Shown piece by piece: positions 19,647 through 27,507 of a stretch of DNA of 64,000 bases. Origin of the DNA: Anaerolineaceae bacterium UBA3924 (lineage in GTDB: Bacteria > Chloroflexota > Anaerolineae > Anaerolineales > Anaerolineaceae); contig DGEO01000037.1 in NCBI GenBank assembly GCA_002385985.1, forward strand, positions 16,187 to 80,186. The letters are read 5' to 3'. Under the pieces are notes generated by a model. It had not been told where the DNA came from. It worked only from the letters and a program-made list of their open reading frames with translations, and did not search any database. The position numbers were made by a program, and so were the translations under genes. Numbering within the stretch: position 1 is the stretch's first letter; each line of letters starts with the position of its first letter.

Positions 19647-20305
19647 TGCGGCAGGCTCCTTCCCTGCAGGCGCATCATCGCCAGGTTGGCCAGGAAGGAC
19701 ATCCCCAGCAGCAGCAGGCCCAGCGCGATGGCCAGTTCGAAGTTGCCCTTGCGGGTTTCCAGCACAATGGCAGTGGTCATCACACGGGTCTTCCCTTCGA
19801 TGTTGCCGCCCACCAGCATCACCGCCCCCACTTCCGAGATGATGCTGCCGAAACCGGCCACGACCGACACAACCACCCCCACGCGGGCCTCCGAGAGCAC
19901 CGCCCACGCGGCCTGTCCCTGGGTTGCGCCGAGCGCGCGTACCTGCTGGCGCAGCTGCGGGTCGACTGCCATCACCGCGGCCATGGTGAACCCGGCCACC
20001 AGCGGAAAGGCAATAATGATCTGCGCGATGACCATCGCCCCGGGAGTGAACAGCGGCGGGATGAAGCTCAAATGCAGGCTGCCCAGCGGTCCGCTGCGAG
20101 AAAGCAGCAGGTAGACCAGCAGGCCGATCACCACCGGCGGGAACCCCATCCCGGTGTAGATCAGCGCGATCACCAGCCGCCGGCCGGGAAAATTTTTTAA
20201 TCCCAGCAGCACACCGGCCGGAATGCCAAGCAGTGAGCTGATCAATAAGGCCAGGCCGGTGACCCGCAGGGACAAACCGGTGATGTTGAACAGTTCAACG
20301 TCCAT
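19643..20305 (-). CDS. tupB: tungstate ABC transporter permease
   Basis: 220 residues with about five to six hydrophobic helices and the binding-protein-dependent transport loop (GATQGQAAWAVLSEARVGV) that contacts the ATPase. Order tupB-tupC-tupA with coupled tupB/tupC matches known tungstate transporters. Molybdate as the substrate is less likely given the TupA features. Confidence 0.9.
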   Translation of the reverse strand: MDVELFNITGLSLRVTGLALLISSLLGIPAGVLLGLKNFPGRRLVIALIYTGMGFPPVVIGLLVYLLLSRSGPLGSLHLSFIPPLFTPGAMVIAQIIIAFPLVAGFTMAAVMAVDPQLRQQVRALGATQGQAAWAVLSEARVGVVVSVVAGFGSIISEVGAVMLVGGNIEGKTRVMTTAIVLETRKGNFELAIALGLLLLGMSFLANLAMMRLQGRSLPQ

Positions 20306-20573
20306 GAAAGATCAGTAACCTGTGCAGGAAAAGCTTTATACGCATTGGAGAATGTTCACTTGTACGGGTGCAAGTATATCATTTCTGCCGGTTCCCGTCC
20401 AGAAACAGGCCGGCAGAGGCTCAGCAGCGGCCCGGATTTCCCTGGCATGATGCTTGCACCCTAAGGGTAGGGTAATTCCTCTTCGCACATCGGTATTCTT
20501 CCGGGTGCATCCTGACCGGAAATGGGCTATAGTGGAATCAGGCCGCTGCGGCGGCGAGGTTGGAGATGACAAA

Positions 20574-20972
20574 ATGACCAGGAAGATCCGCGTGGTAATC
20601 GCCGACGATCATTCCGCTGTCCGCTCCGGAATACGAAGCCTGCTGAAGCCGGCAGAAGACATAGAGGTGGTCGCCGAAGCGGCGGATGGTGTGGAAACCG
20701 TGCGGATGGTCACCAAACACCAGCCTGACCTGCTGCTGCTGGACATGGACATGCCGGGATTGAACGGAACCCAGGTGATCGAGCACCTGAGTAAGAACAG
20801 CCAGCCCCCCAGAATTCTGGTGCTCAGCGCTTATACCGATGAAGAGTACATCCGTTCACTGCTGAAAACAGGCGTGCAGGGTTACCTGGCCAAGGATGAA
20901 GCGCCGCTGGGGATTATCACCGCCGTGCGCGAGGTATCCAGAGGCCGCCGGGGTTGGATCCGGTACTGCTGA
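20574..20972 (+). CDS. receiver-only response regulator (NarL-type, output domain missing)
   Basis: 132 residues. A complete receiver domain: acidic pair ADDHS, phospho-acceptor Asp in LLLLDMDMPG, Ser in VLSAYT and Lys in GYLAKDEA. NarL/FixJ proteins normally continue with a LuxR-type helix-turn-helix for about 210 residues in total. Here the protein ends at RGRRGWIRYC just where the linker would start, and no HTH-coding sequence was seen downstream. It is either a genuine single-domain regulator or a truncated one. ATG at 20574 has GGAG 8 bases upstream. No kinase gene is adjacent. Confidence 0.78.
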   Translation: MTRKIRVVIADDHSAVRSGIRSLLKPAEDIEVVAEAADGVETVRMVTKHQPDLLLLDMDMPGLNGTQVIEHLSKNSQPPRILVLSAYTDEEYIRSLLKTGVQGYLAKDEAPLGIITAVREVSRGRRGWIRYC

Positions 20973-21038
20973 GAGCAGCGGATTCCACAAACATGCCATA
21001 ATCAGCACAGCAGCACATCTTCAGACCTCGACCGCGCC

Positions 21039-21060
21039 GGGTCAGGGTCGAGCCTGACCC
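21039..21060 (+). terminator. hairpin between the receiver gene and the PAC2 gene
   Basis: An 8-bp perfect stem GGGTCAGG/CCTGACCC with a 6-base loop and no T tract. It may be a weak terminator or an mRNA-stability element. Confidence 0.4.
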
Positions 21061-21096
21061 CAACCCTGCGGCCCGATTGGATGAGGAGGAGGAATT

Positions 21097-22050
21097 ATGG
21101 CGGATGCACTCGAGCTCTGGAAGCATCCCAGATCGGATGAAATTAATATGATCGTCGGCTGGCGGCAGTGGGCTGACGCCGGTTCCGTTTCTTCCGGACT
21201 GCCGGCTTTTCTGGTCCGGCAGCTGGGGGCGGAACCCATCGGCCAGATTCGCGGTGACGGGTTTTACCTCTTTCAGACGCCGGGGGCGCACGACCTGATG
21301 CGTCCGGTGGTGCGCTACGTCAGCGGCTACCCCAAAAGCCTGGAAGGCCAGTCGAACGACTTTTACTACGCCGGGGACGAGAAAAAGGGCCTGGTGATTT
21401 TTATCGGTGACGAACCCAACATGGATGTCGAACGTTACATCGCCGCCATCCTGGATGCAGCCCGGACACTCAAGGTGCGGCGCATCATCGGGTTGGGCGG
21501 CGTGTTCGGCGAGCTGCCCTACGATAAAGAGCGCTCCATCTCTGCCAACTACAGCCTGCCGGGACTGAAAGAAGTCGTCCAGCGGATCGCCGTCAACCTT
21601 TCGGATTATCACGGCGGGGCCACCATCGGCGCGGTCATGTGCAAGCGGGCCGGCGAGGCCGGACTGGAATTCATCGGCCTGTACGCCTTTGTCCCGGTCT
21701 ACGACCTGACCCCGCTGACCGAAACCAGCAGCATGATCCGCCTGGACAATGACTTCACCGCCTGGGTGGGCGTGATGAAGCGGATCAACTACCTGCTGGG
21801 GATGAACGTCGACATCTCCCATCTAGAAGCGAAGAGCCAGGAGCTGACCGCGCTGGTGGAGAAACGGATCGACGAGATCCACCAGGAGGCCCCGCAGCTG
21901 GGCATCAAAGATTACTTCGCCCGGCTGTCAGAAGATTTTCAGGAGCTGGAATTCAACCCGCTGGACGATGTCTGGGAGGAAGAGCTCAAACGCCTGCTGA
22001 ACAAGTTCGACGATAACCCGCCCGCCGGGGAATCAGAAGACCAGTCCTGA
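21097..22050 (+). CDS. PAC2-family protein
   Basis: 317 residues of the PAC2 (proteasome assembly chaperone 2-like) family found in archaea and many bacteria. Family features are the opening MIVGWRQWADAGSVSSGLPAFLV, the GDEPNMDVERYIAAIL segment, and RIIGLGGVFGELPYDKER. A helical C-terminal extension from about residue 245 is rich in Glu. Function in bacteria is not established. SD GAGGAGGAGG is strong. It is followed after 83 bases by the homocysteine methyltransferase operon. Confidence 0.86.
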   Translation: MADALELWKHPRSDEINMIVGWRQWADAGSVSSGLPAFLVRQLGAEPIGQIRGDGFYLFQTPGAHDLMRPVVRYVSGYPKSLEGQSNDFYYAGDEKKGLVIFIGDEPNMDVERYIAAILDAARTLKVRRIIGLGGVFGELPYDKERSISANYSLPGLKEVVQRIAVNLSDYHGGATIGAVMCKRAGEAGLEFIGLYAFVPVYDLTPLTETSSMIRLDNDFTAWVGVMKRINYLLGMNVDISHLEAKSQELTALVEKRIDEIHQEAPQLGIKDYFARLSEDFQELEFNPLDDVWEEELKRLLNKFDDNPPAGESEDQS

Positions 22051-22096
22051 ACAGCCAGCCAGCCGGGTATATGCCGGCGCATGCCCGGTTCCATGG

Positions 22097-22102
22097 TATG
22101 AT
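22097..22102 (+). promoter_or_regulatory. extended -10 of the homocysteine methyltransferase operon
   Basis: TGGTATGAT: a TG dinucleotide one base before TATGAT. It predicts a transcription start near 22110, about 24 bases before the ATG. Confidence 0.5.
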
Positions 22103-22133
22103 TTTTCCAATCCTGAAAAAACATGGTGAGCCA

Positions 22134-23030
22134 ATGAACAACAACACCTTTCTGTCCTGGCTGGAGCGCGGCGCCAGGCTGGTTTCCGACGGCGCGACCG
22201 GCACCAACTTGCAAAAGCGCGGCCTGCCCAAAGGCCAGCCTTCCGACCTGTGGGTGCTGGACAATCCCGAAGGCGTGCTGCAGCTGCACCGCGACTTCAT
22301 CGCCGCCGGCTCAAACGTGATACTGACCAACACCTTCGGCGCGCGGTCGCTCCAGCAGAAGAAGTCCGGGCTGGATGGCAAAACCCGCGAGCTAAACCTT
22401 GCCGCGGTCGAGCTGGCGCGCAGGGCCGCTGAGGGCGTGGACGCCTTCGTGGCCGGCTCGATGGGGCCGCTGGGCGAGCTGCTGCAGCCCTTTGGCACGC
22501 TTTCGGAGGATGATGCCCTGGCCGCTTACAGGGAACAGGCCGGCTGCCTGCTGGAAGGCGGAGTCGATCTGCTGGTTATCGAAACCCAGTTCGACCTGAC
22601 CGAAGCTCGCGTGGCCGTTCAGGCCGTGCGCCAGCTGGATGAGAATATCCCCCTGATCTGTTCGTTCAGCTACGACCGCGGCACCCGCACCATGATGGGC
22701 GTTCGCCCGAAGCAGATGGCCGCGGAGATCGGCCCGCTGGGCGTAAACGCACTGGGGATCAACTGCGGCCGCAGCCTGGACGAGAACCTGCAGGCGCTGC
22801 GCGAGCTGCGCGAAGCCACCGACCTGCCCATCTGGTTCAAGCCCAACGCCGGCCTGCCGGGAACGGATGCCGCCGGAAACACCACCTACAGCGTGACCCC
22901 CGAAGAAATGGGCGCTCGCGTGGCGGAGTGGATCGAAGCCGGGGCCAGTGTGGTCGGCGGCTGCTGCGGCACCTCGCCAGAGCACGTCCAGCAGATTGCC
23001 ATCAACTTGAAGCGGCTGCAGGCGGCATGA
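22134..23030 (+). CDS. homocysteine S-methyltransferase (MetH-N-like, stand-alone)
   Basis: 298 residues, equal to the isolated homocysteine-binding domain of cobalamin methionine synthase. It begins RGARLVSDGATGTNLQKRGL. Zinc-thiolate ligands are Cys211 in GINCGRS and Cys277-Cys278 in VVGGCCGTS. It would take a methyl group from a methylcorrinoid protein, or from an S-methyl donor, to homocysteine to make methionine. The MTHF- and cobalamin-binding modules of MetH are absent from this chain. ATG at 22134 was preferred over the in-frame 22071, which lies upstream of the -10. The stop overlaps the next start in ATGA. Confidence 0.88.
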   Translation: MNNNTFLSWLERGARLVSDGATGTNLQKRGLPKGQPSDLWVLDNPEGVLQLHRDFIAAGSNVILTNTFGARSLQQKKSGLDGKTRELNLAAVELARRAAEGVDAFVAGSMGPLGELLQPFGTLSEDDALAAYREQAGCLLEGGVDLLVIETQFDLTEARVAVQAVRQLDENIPLICSFSYDRGTRTMMGVRPKQMAAEIGPLGVNALGINCGRSLDENLQALRELREATDLPIWFKPNAGLPGTDAAGNTTYSVTPEEMGARVAEWIEAGASVVGGCCGTSPEHVQQIAINLKRLQAA

Positions 23031-23716
23031 CCGGCGCGCTGGCGTTCCCCGTCGATTCCATCCAGGTGGAGGTGGACAACCTCTTTCGCGCACAGGGCGC
23101 CGATCCGGCCTCGGTGCGCGCCCGCCGGCCTGCCCTGATCTCGCTTGCCGAACAGGCCATCACCACCGGCATGGGATTGATCAAGCCGCGCACCTGGCTC
23201 ACCGTGCTGCCGGTGGAAGCGGTGAGGCACAATCACCTGCGCCTGGCCGGCGGCTTCACCCTGCGGGGGGACCTGGTGCTGCAGGAACTGAGCTCCGCCG
23301 AACAGGTGGCTGTTGGTCTGGTGACGGTCGGCCCTGAGCTGGACAATTACATCCAGGAGTACATCCATCAGGAAGCGCCGCTGGCCTATCTGGTGGACGC
23401 CTTCGGTTCCGCCGCCGTCGACCAGGTGCAGTGCTGCCTGCAGGACCAGGTGGTGCAGCAGGCCTGCGATCAGGGCCTCTCCACGACCACGCCGCTTTCT
23501 CCGGGACTGATCGGCTGGCCGGTGGACACCGGGCAGGAGGACATCTTTCGCATCCTCTCCCCGGACCCGACCGTGATCCGCCTGACTGAGAGCTATCAGA
23601 TGGTCCCGCGCAAGTCCGCATCGTTTGTCATGGGCATCGGGCGCGACCTGAAAAGCGGCGTCCCCTGCGATTACTGCTCCGCCCGCGAGCGCTGTCCCCA
23701 CAGGAAACAGAAATGA
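23027..23716 (+). CDS. MetH activation-domain-like protein
   Basis: 229 residues resembling stand-alone relatives of the C-terminal reactivation domain of B12-dependent methionine synthase. The PLSPGLIGWPVDTGQEDIF region corresponds to the RxSxGY motif of MetH, but the AdoMet-binding Arg is Pro here, so AdoMet use is doubtful. The C-terminus has a Cys-rich tail (CDYCSARERC, C-x2-C-x6-C) that could bind a metal or Fe-S cluster. Four-base ATGA overlaps link it to both neighbours, so it should be made in fixed ratio with the methyltransferase and the ASKHA activator. A scaffold or reductive-activation role is inferred. Confidence 0.78.
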   Translation: MTGALAFPVDSIQVEVDNLFRAQGADPASVRARRPALISLAEQAITTGMGLIKPRTWLTVLPVEAVRHNHLRLAGGFTLRGDLVLQELSSAEQVAVGLVTVGPELDNYIQEYIHQEAPLAYLVDAFGSAAVDQVQCCLQDQVVQQACDQGLSTTTPLSPGLIGWPVDTGQEDIFRILSPDPTVIRLTESYQMVPRKSASFVMGIGRDLKSGVPCDYCSARERCPHRKQK

Positions 23717-25548
23717 CGACCACCACCCCGAGCGCTGGCCAAGAACCCGTCACCCTGGTGTTCCAACCCGTCGGCCGGAAGATCACCCTGCCGGCCGGGG
23801 TGAACCTGCTCACCGCCGCGCAGCAGGCCGGGGTGGAAATTGTGGCCGCCTGCAGTGGCGTGGGCATCTGCGGCACGTGCCGGGTGCAGGTCATCCAGGG
23901 GCGGGTGTCGGACCCTACACCCACCGAGCTCAACCACCTCTCTGGCGAAGAATTGAACGCCGGTTACCGGCTTGCTTGCCAGACCGAGGCCCTGAGCGAC
24001 CTGCGCCTGCACCTGCCGCCCTCCTCGCTGGCCCGCGGACAGCAGCTGCAGGTGGAAGGAAAAGATGCGGGAACCGCTTTCTCACCCGCCGTCCGCGTGC
24101 TGGACCTGCAGCTGCCCAAACCGAGCCTGGCGGACCTGCGCTCGGACTTGACCCGCATCAACGACGCCGCGGCCGAGGCTGGCTGCGCGAAGCTCGACCC
24201 CACCCCTGCGCTGATCGCCGGGCTGAGCACCTACCTGCGCGAACACGATTGGACCGCCCGGCTGGCGCTGCGCCCCGGGCGGGAGACTTCCGGCCTGGTC
24301 GGCTGGTGCAGCCCGCAGGACCGCGTGCTGGGCCTGGCGCTCGACATTGGCTCGACCAAGATCGCTGCCTACCTGGTGGACCTTGAAACCGGCGCTACGC
24401 TGGGCAGCCTGGGCGTCATGAACCCGCAAATATCCTACGGCGAAGATGTGGTCAGCCGTATTGCCTATGCGAACAGGGGTGAGCATAACCGCCGCCAGCT
24501 GCAGTCCGTCCTGGTCGACGCGGTCCAGGCCGCCGCGGAGACGCTCTGCCGCCAGGCCAGCGCTGATGTCCGCCAGATCATGGACGTGGTCGCGGTCGGC
24601 AACACCGCCATCCACCATTTCTTCTGCGGCCTGCCGGTCGAGCCGCTGGGCGCTTCCCCCTACCTGCCGGTCGTCCAGTCCGCTTTATCCTTCCCGGCCG
24701 CCGAACTTGGCCTGCATTTCTCGCCGGGAGCATGGGTATACCTGCCGCCCAACATCGCCGGCTACGTCGGCGCTGACCACACTGCCGCGCTGCTGGCCAC
24801 CCGCACCTACCGCGAGCAGGAGTCCACACTGCTGCTGGATATCGGCACCAACACCGAGATCAGCCTGATTCACCGGGGCACGATTTACTCCTGCTCAACC
24901 GCCTCCGGCCCGGCGTTTGAAGGCGCGCACATCAACGACGGGGTCCGTGCGGTGCCCGGCGCTGTCGAGCGCGTGCTGGTTAATCCGGATGGCGAGCTGG
25001 TCGTGCAGACCATTGGCGCGGAGGCCCCCATTGGGATCTGCGGCTCGGGCATCCTCAGCGCCATCGCCGCCCTGCACCAGACCGGCCGGATCGACCGCCG
25101 TGGCGTGCTGACCGGCTCAGGCGAGAAGCGCTTCGTCCTGGTCCCGGCCAGCCAGAGCGGTCACGGCCGCGATATCGCCATCACCCGCAGGGATGTTCAC
25201 GAAATCCAGCTGGCCAAAGCCGCCATCCGCACCGGCATCAACATCCTGCTGCGCTACGCCGGCATCCAGCCGGAAGATGTGCAGCGCTGGATCGTCGCCG
25301 GAGCGTTCGGCACGCACATCGATCTTCGTGCAGCGGTGCAGATCGGCCTCTTTCCGCCCCTCCCGCTCGAGCGCTTCGAGCAGGTCGGCAACGCGGCCGG
25401 CATGGGCGCCCGGCAGATGCTGCTTTCCGCTGCGCTGCGCCAGGAGGCGGATGCCTTCACCCGTGAAATACAGTACATCGAACTCACCACCGAGCCTGAA
25501 TTTCAGGATCAGTACGTGAGTTCGATGTACTTTCCGGACAATCGATAA
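23713..25548 (+). CDS. RamA/RACE-type reductive activator of corrinoid proteins (2Fe-2S + ASKHA)
   Basis: 611 residues. An N-terminal plant-type 2Fe-2S ferredoxin domain has Cys47, Cys53, Cys56 and Cys89. A linker follows, then a C-terminal ASKHA ATPase domain from about residue 205, with phosphate-1 loop LALDIGSTK and LLLDIGTNTEISL. This is the layout of the bacterial RACE activators, which use ATP to drive electrons into Co(II) corrinoid and restore Co(I). The Methanosarcina RamA enzyme differs in having 4Fe-4S clusters. It is the third gene of a coupled operon and ends only 7 bases from the convergent corrinoid-protein gene, its obvious client. Confidence 0.9.
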   Translation: MTTTTPSAGQEPVTLVFQPVGRKITLPAGVNLLTAAQQAGVEIVAACSGVGICGTCRVQVIQGRVSDPTPTELNHLSGEELNAGYRLACQTEALSDLRLHLPPSSLARGQQLQVEGKDAGTAFSPAVRVLDLQLPKPSLADLRSDLTRINDAAAEAGCAKLDPTPALIAGLSTYLREHDWTARLALRPGRETSGLVGWCSPQDRVLGLALDIGSTKIAAYLVDLETGATLGSLGVMNPQISYGEDVVSRIAYANRGEHNRRQLQSVLVDAVQAAAETLCRQASADVRQIMDVVAVGNTAIHHFFCGLPVEPLGASPYLPVVQSALSFPAAELGLHFSPGAWVYLPPNIAGYVGADHTAALLATRTYREQESTLLLDIGTNTEISLIHRGTIYSCSTASGPAFEGAHINDGVRAVPGAVERVLVNPDGELVVQTIGAEAPIGICGSGILSAIAALHQTGRIDRRGVLTGSGEKRFVLVPASQSGHGRDIAITRRDVHEIQLAKAAIRTGINILLRYAGIQPEDVQRWIVAGAFGTHIDLRAAVQIGLFPPLPLERFEQVGNAAGMGARQMLLSAALRQEADAFTREIQYIELTTEPEFQDQYVSSMYFPDNR

Positions 25549-25555
25549 GGTTCTG

Positions 25556-26185
25556 CTAGAGCAGTGATTTAGCCAGCCTGACCGCGCCCGGCGCGTCCGG
25601 CGAGTAACCGTCCGCCCCGATCTGCTCGGCGTACTGGGCATTCAGCGGAGCGCCGCCGACCATGACCTTCACTTTGTCGCGCAGCCCGGCCTCTTTGAGC
25701 GCGTCGATGGTGACCTTCATGTTCGGCATGGTGGTGGTCAGCAGGGCCGACATGGCGACGATCTGCGCGCCGGTTTCCTTCACCGCCTGCACGAACTGCT
25801 CGGGGCTGACGTCGCAACCCAGGTCTACCACTTCAAACCCGCCGCCTTCCAGCATCATCACCACCAGGTTCTTGCCAATATCGTGCAGGTCGCCTTTGAC
25901 CGTGCCCGCCACAACCTTGCCAACCGCTTTCACGTCGGCTTCTGCCAGATGCGGCTTGAGCACGCCCAGGCCTTCCTGCATCGACCGGGCGGAGATCAGC
26001 ATTTCGGGCACGAAATATTCACCTTCCTCAAACAACCGGCCTACCTCACCCATCGCCTCGATCATCTTGTCGAGGATCGTTCTGGCCTCCACGCCTTGCT
26101 CCAGCGCCGCCTGAACCTGCTTCTTCGTGTTTTCCCGCTCGCCTTCCAGAATGGCGTCATAGATCCCTTTCAGAATTTGGTTCAT
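25556..26185 (-). CDS. cobalamin-binding (corrinoid) protein of a methyltransferase system
   Basis: 209 residues with an N-terminal four-helix cap domain (about 1-88) and a C-terminal B12-binding Rossmann domain. The base-off/His-on motif is GDLHDIGKN, with His101 as lower cobalt ligand. GGAPLNAQYAEQIGADGYSPDA closes the cofactor pocket. This is the MtaC/MtbC/MttC type: it shuttles methyl groups between two methyltransferases. SD AAAGGAGT precedes the ATG. It lies 87 bases downstream of lacI in the same direction, so it is probably co-regulated with it. Confidence 0.92.
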   Translation of the reverse strand: MNQILKGIYDAILEGERENTKKQVQAALEQGVEARTILDKMIEAMGEVGRLFEEGEYFVPEMLISARSMQEGLGVLKPHLAEADVKAVGKVVAGTVKGDLHDIGKNLVVMMLEGGGFEVVDLGCDVSPEQFVQAVKETGAQIVAMSALLTTTMPNMKVTIDALKEAGLRDKVKVMVGGAPLNAQYAEQIGADGYSPDAPGAVRLAKSLL

Positions 26186-26272
26186 TTTTACTCCTTTTGG
26201 ATTGGATAATTATGACTGCTCAAATAGAGTGGATAATGATTGTAACAAGGTTTTCCTTGCTTTCTGCGGCCG

Positions 26273-27292
26273 TTACCCCTGCGGGTCTGGAACAGGGCCT
26301 GTCGACCCTCGAAGTATTAACCTGCCGGGCAGGATGACCTGCTGAAGTCCGCTGTCTTTTTTGTTCAGCACATCCACCAGCAAGTTCACCGCCTGCTCGA
26401 CAATGTTCCGGTAAGGCATCTGCACGGTGGTGATCCCCGGCCAGGTGTTGCCCGCCAGCGGCATGTCATCGAATCCGGCCACCGAGACCTCCCCTGGAAC
26501 CTCGATGCCCATCTCCCGCAGGGCGAACAGCGCTCCCTGAGCGGACTCATCCGACCCGGCGAAAATGGCCGTCGGCCGGTCCTCGCCGCGCATCACCATC
26601 CGGGTGGCATTATACCCGCCGTCGAAGTTGAACAGCGAATCCTGAACCCATTCCGCCCGGTACTCAAGCCTGCCCTCCTCCAGCGCCGCCCGGTACCCGT
26701 GAAACCGGTCGACGCTCATGCGGTGGTTCAGCGGGCCGCGAAAGAAAGCGATCCGCCGGTGGCCCAGGTCCATCAGGTGCTGGGTCAGCATGCGCGCGCC
26801 CTGGAAGTCGTCACCGGAGACGTACGGCAGGTCCCCTGAGCGGTCGTAGGGGTTGACGCGCACCAGGGGGATGCCGGACTGCGTCACCTGCTGGAGGACG
26901 AATTCGTCCAGATCGCACGGAGGCGTGGTCACCAGTCCATCGATGCGCCGCTCATGGATCAGGCTGGCCAGCTTCTGCTGGGATTTCTTGTAGGCCGGGA
27001 AATAGGACTGCGGGAGGATGTCGTAATTATACTCGTACCCGATTTCAAGGATCGACGAGAGCCAGGCCTGCTGGTTGTAGCCGCCCGAATGCAGCAGCAC
27101 CCCCAGCGTATAGGAACGCTGCTGCGCGAACCGGCGCGCAAAAATGTTGGGCACGTAGCCCAGCTCGTCGATGGCCTTCTGCACGCGGGCGCGGGTGGCC
27201 TCGGACACGTACGGTTCGTCATTCACGACTCGCGATACCGTCTTTATCGAGCAGCCAGCCGCCCGGGCGACATCCTTGATCGTAACAGCCAA
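26273..27292 (-). CDS. LacI-family transcriptional regulator
   Basis: 339 residues. The N-terminal helix-turn-helix and hinge are canonical (TIKDVARAAGCSIKTVSRVVN, then ARRFAQQRS). The periplasmic-binding-like effector domain follows (about 60-330) with AGFDDMPLAG near its end. LacI members usually sense sugars or sugar derivatives, which is unusual next to methyltransferase genes and is a clue to the ligand. Operator-like palindromes lie in front of both lacI and the divergent uroD gene, so it likely represses both. Confidence 0.92.
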   Translation of the reverse strand: MAVTIKDVARAAGCSIKTVSRVVNDEPYVSEATRARVQKAIDELGYVPNIFARRFAQQRSYTLGVLLHSGGYNQQAWLSSILEIGYEYNYDILPQSYFPAYKKSQQKLASLIHERRIDGLVTTPPCDLDEFVLQQVTQSGIPLVRVNPYDRSGDLPYVSGDDFQGARMLTQHLMDLGHRRIAFFRGPLNHRMSVDRFHGYRAALEEGRLEYRAEWVQDSLFNFDGGYNATRMVMRGEDRPTAIFAGSDESAQGALFALREMGIEVPGEVSVAGFDDMPLAGNTWPGITTVQMPYRNIVEQAVNLLVDVLNKKDSGLQQVILPGRLILRGSTGPVPDPQG

Positions 27293-27304
27293 AACTCTAC
27301 TCTC

Positions 27305-27318
27305 TGTTCACGTTGTCA
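27305..27318. promoter_or_regulatory. imperfect LacI-type operator before lacI
   Basis: TGTTCACGTTGTCA matches the perfect palindrome at 27448 at 11 of 14 positions. It lies between the leftward -10 and the lacI start, suggesting autoregulation. Confidence 0.6.
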
Positions 27319-27329
27319 GGGTTAATTCT

Positions 27330-27335
27330 ATTATA
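27330..27335 (-). promoter_or_regulatory. -10 element of the leftward lacI promoter
   Basis: A perfect TATAAT on the minus strand (plus-strand ATTATA), 38 bases upstream of the lacI start. A -35 match is not evident. Confidence 0.5.
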
Positions 27336-27446
27336 CCCTGCGAAAGCTGTAATTCCGTATTGGTTTTTTCGCGTGCCAGATCGTTTTCTCCTGAAAAAAT
27401 GGTGTGATTCTGCAGCCGATCCGCCCGGGGAAAGCCTGGCTACAAA

Positions 27447-27475
27447 TTGACAACGTTGTCATTTATTGCTACAAT
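27447..27475 (+). promoter_or_regulatory. strong sigma70 promoter of the uroD-cobW operon
   Basis: A perfect TTGACA at 27447-27452, a 17-base spacer, and TACAAT at 27470-27475. The transcription start is near 27482, about 26 bases before the ATG. The -35 is covered by the operator at 27448-27461. Confidence 0.9.
27448..27461. promoter_or_regulatory. perfect LacI-type operator
   Basis: TGACAACGTTGTCA is a perfect 14-bp palindrome with the central CG typical of LacI-family operators. It overlaps the -35 and the start of the spacer, so bound repressor would block RNA polymerase. Confidence 0.85.
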
Positions 27476-27507
27476 AGACTCGATTATCCCTGAGGAGGAA
27501 CTGGATT

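Noticed and set aside
19647..19907. N-terminal extension of the TupC frame upstream of GTG 19646
   Set aside because: It lies inside tupB, is Gly-rich and unlike any ATPase N-terminus; GTGA coupling supports the shorter form.
18777..20114. A long rightward frame opposite the tungstate operon
   Set aside because: Antisense to tupA, tupC and tupB, all of which carry full diagnostic motifs and overlapping starts and stops.
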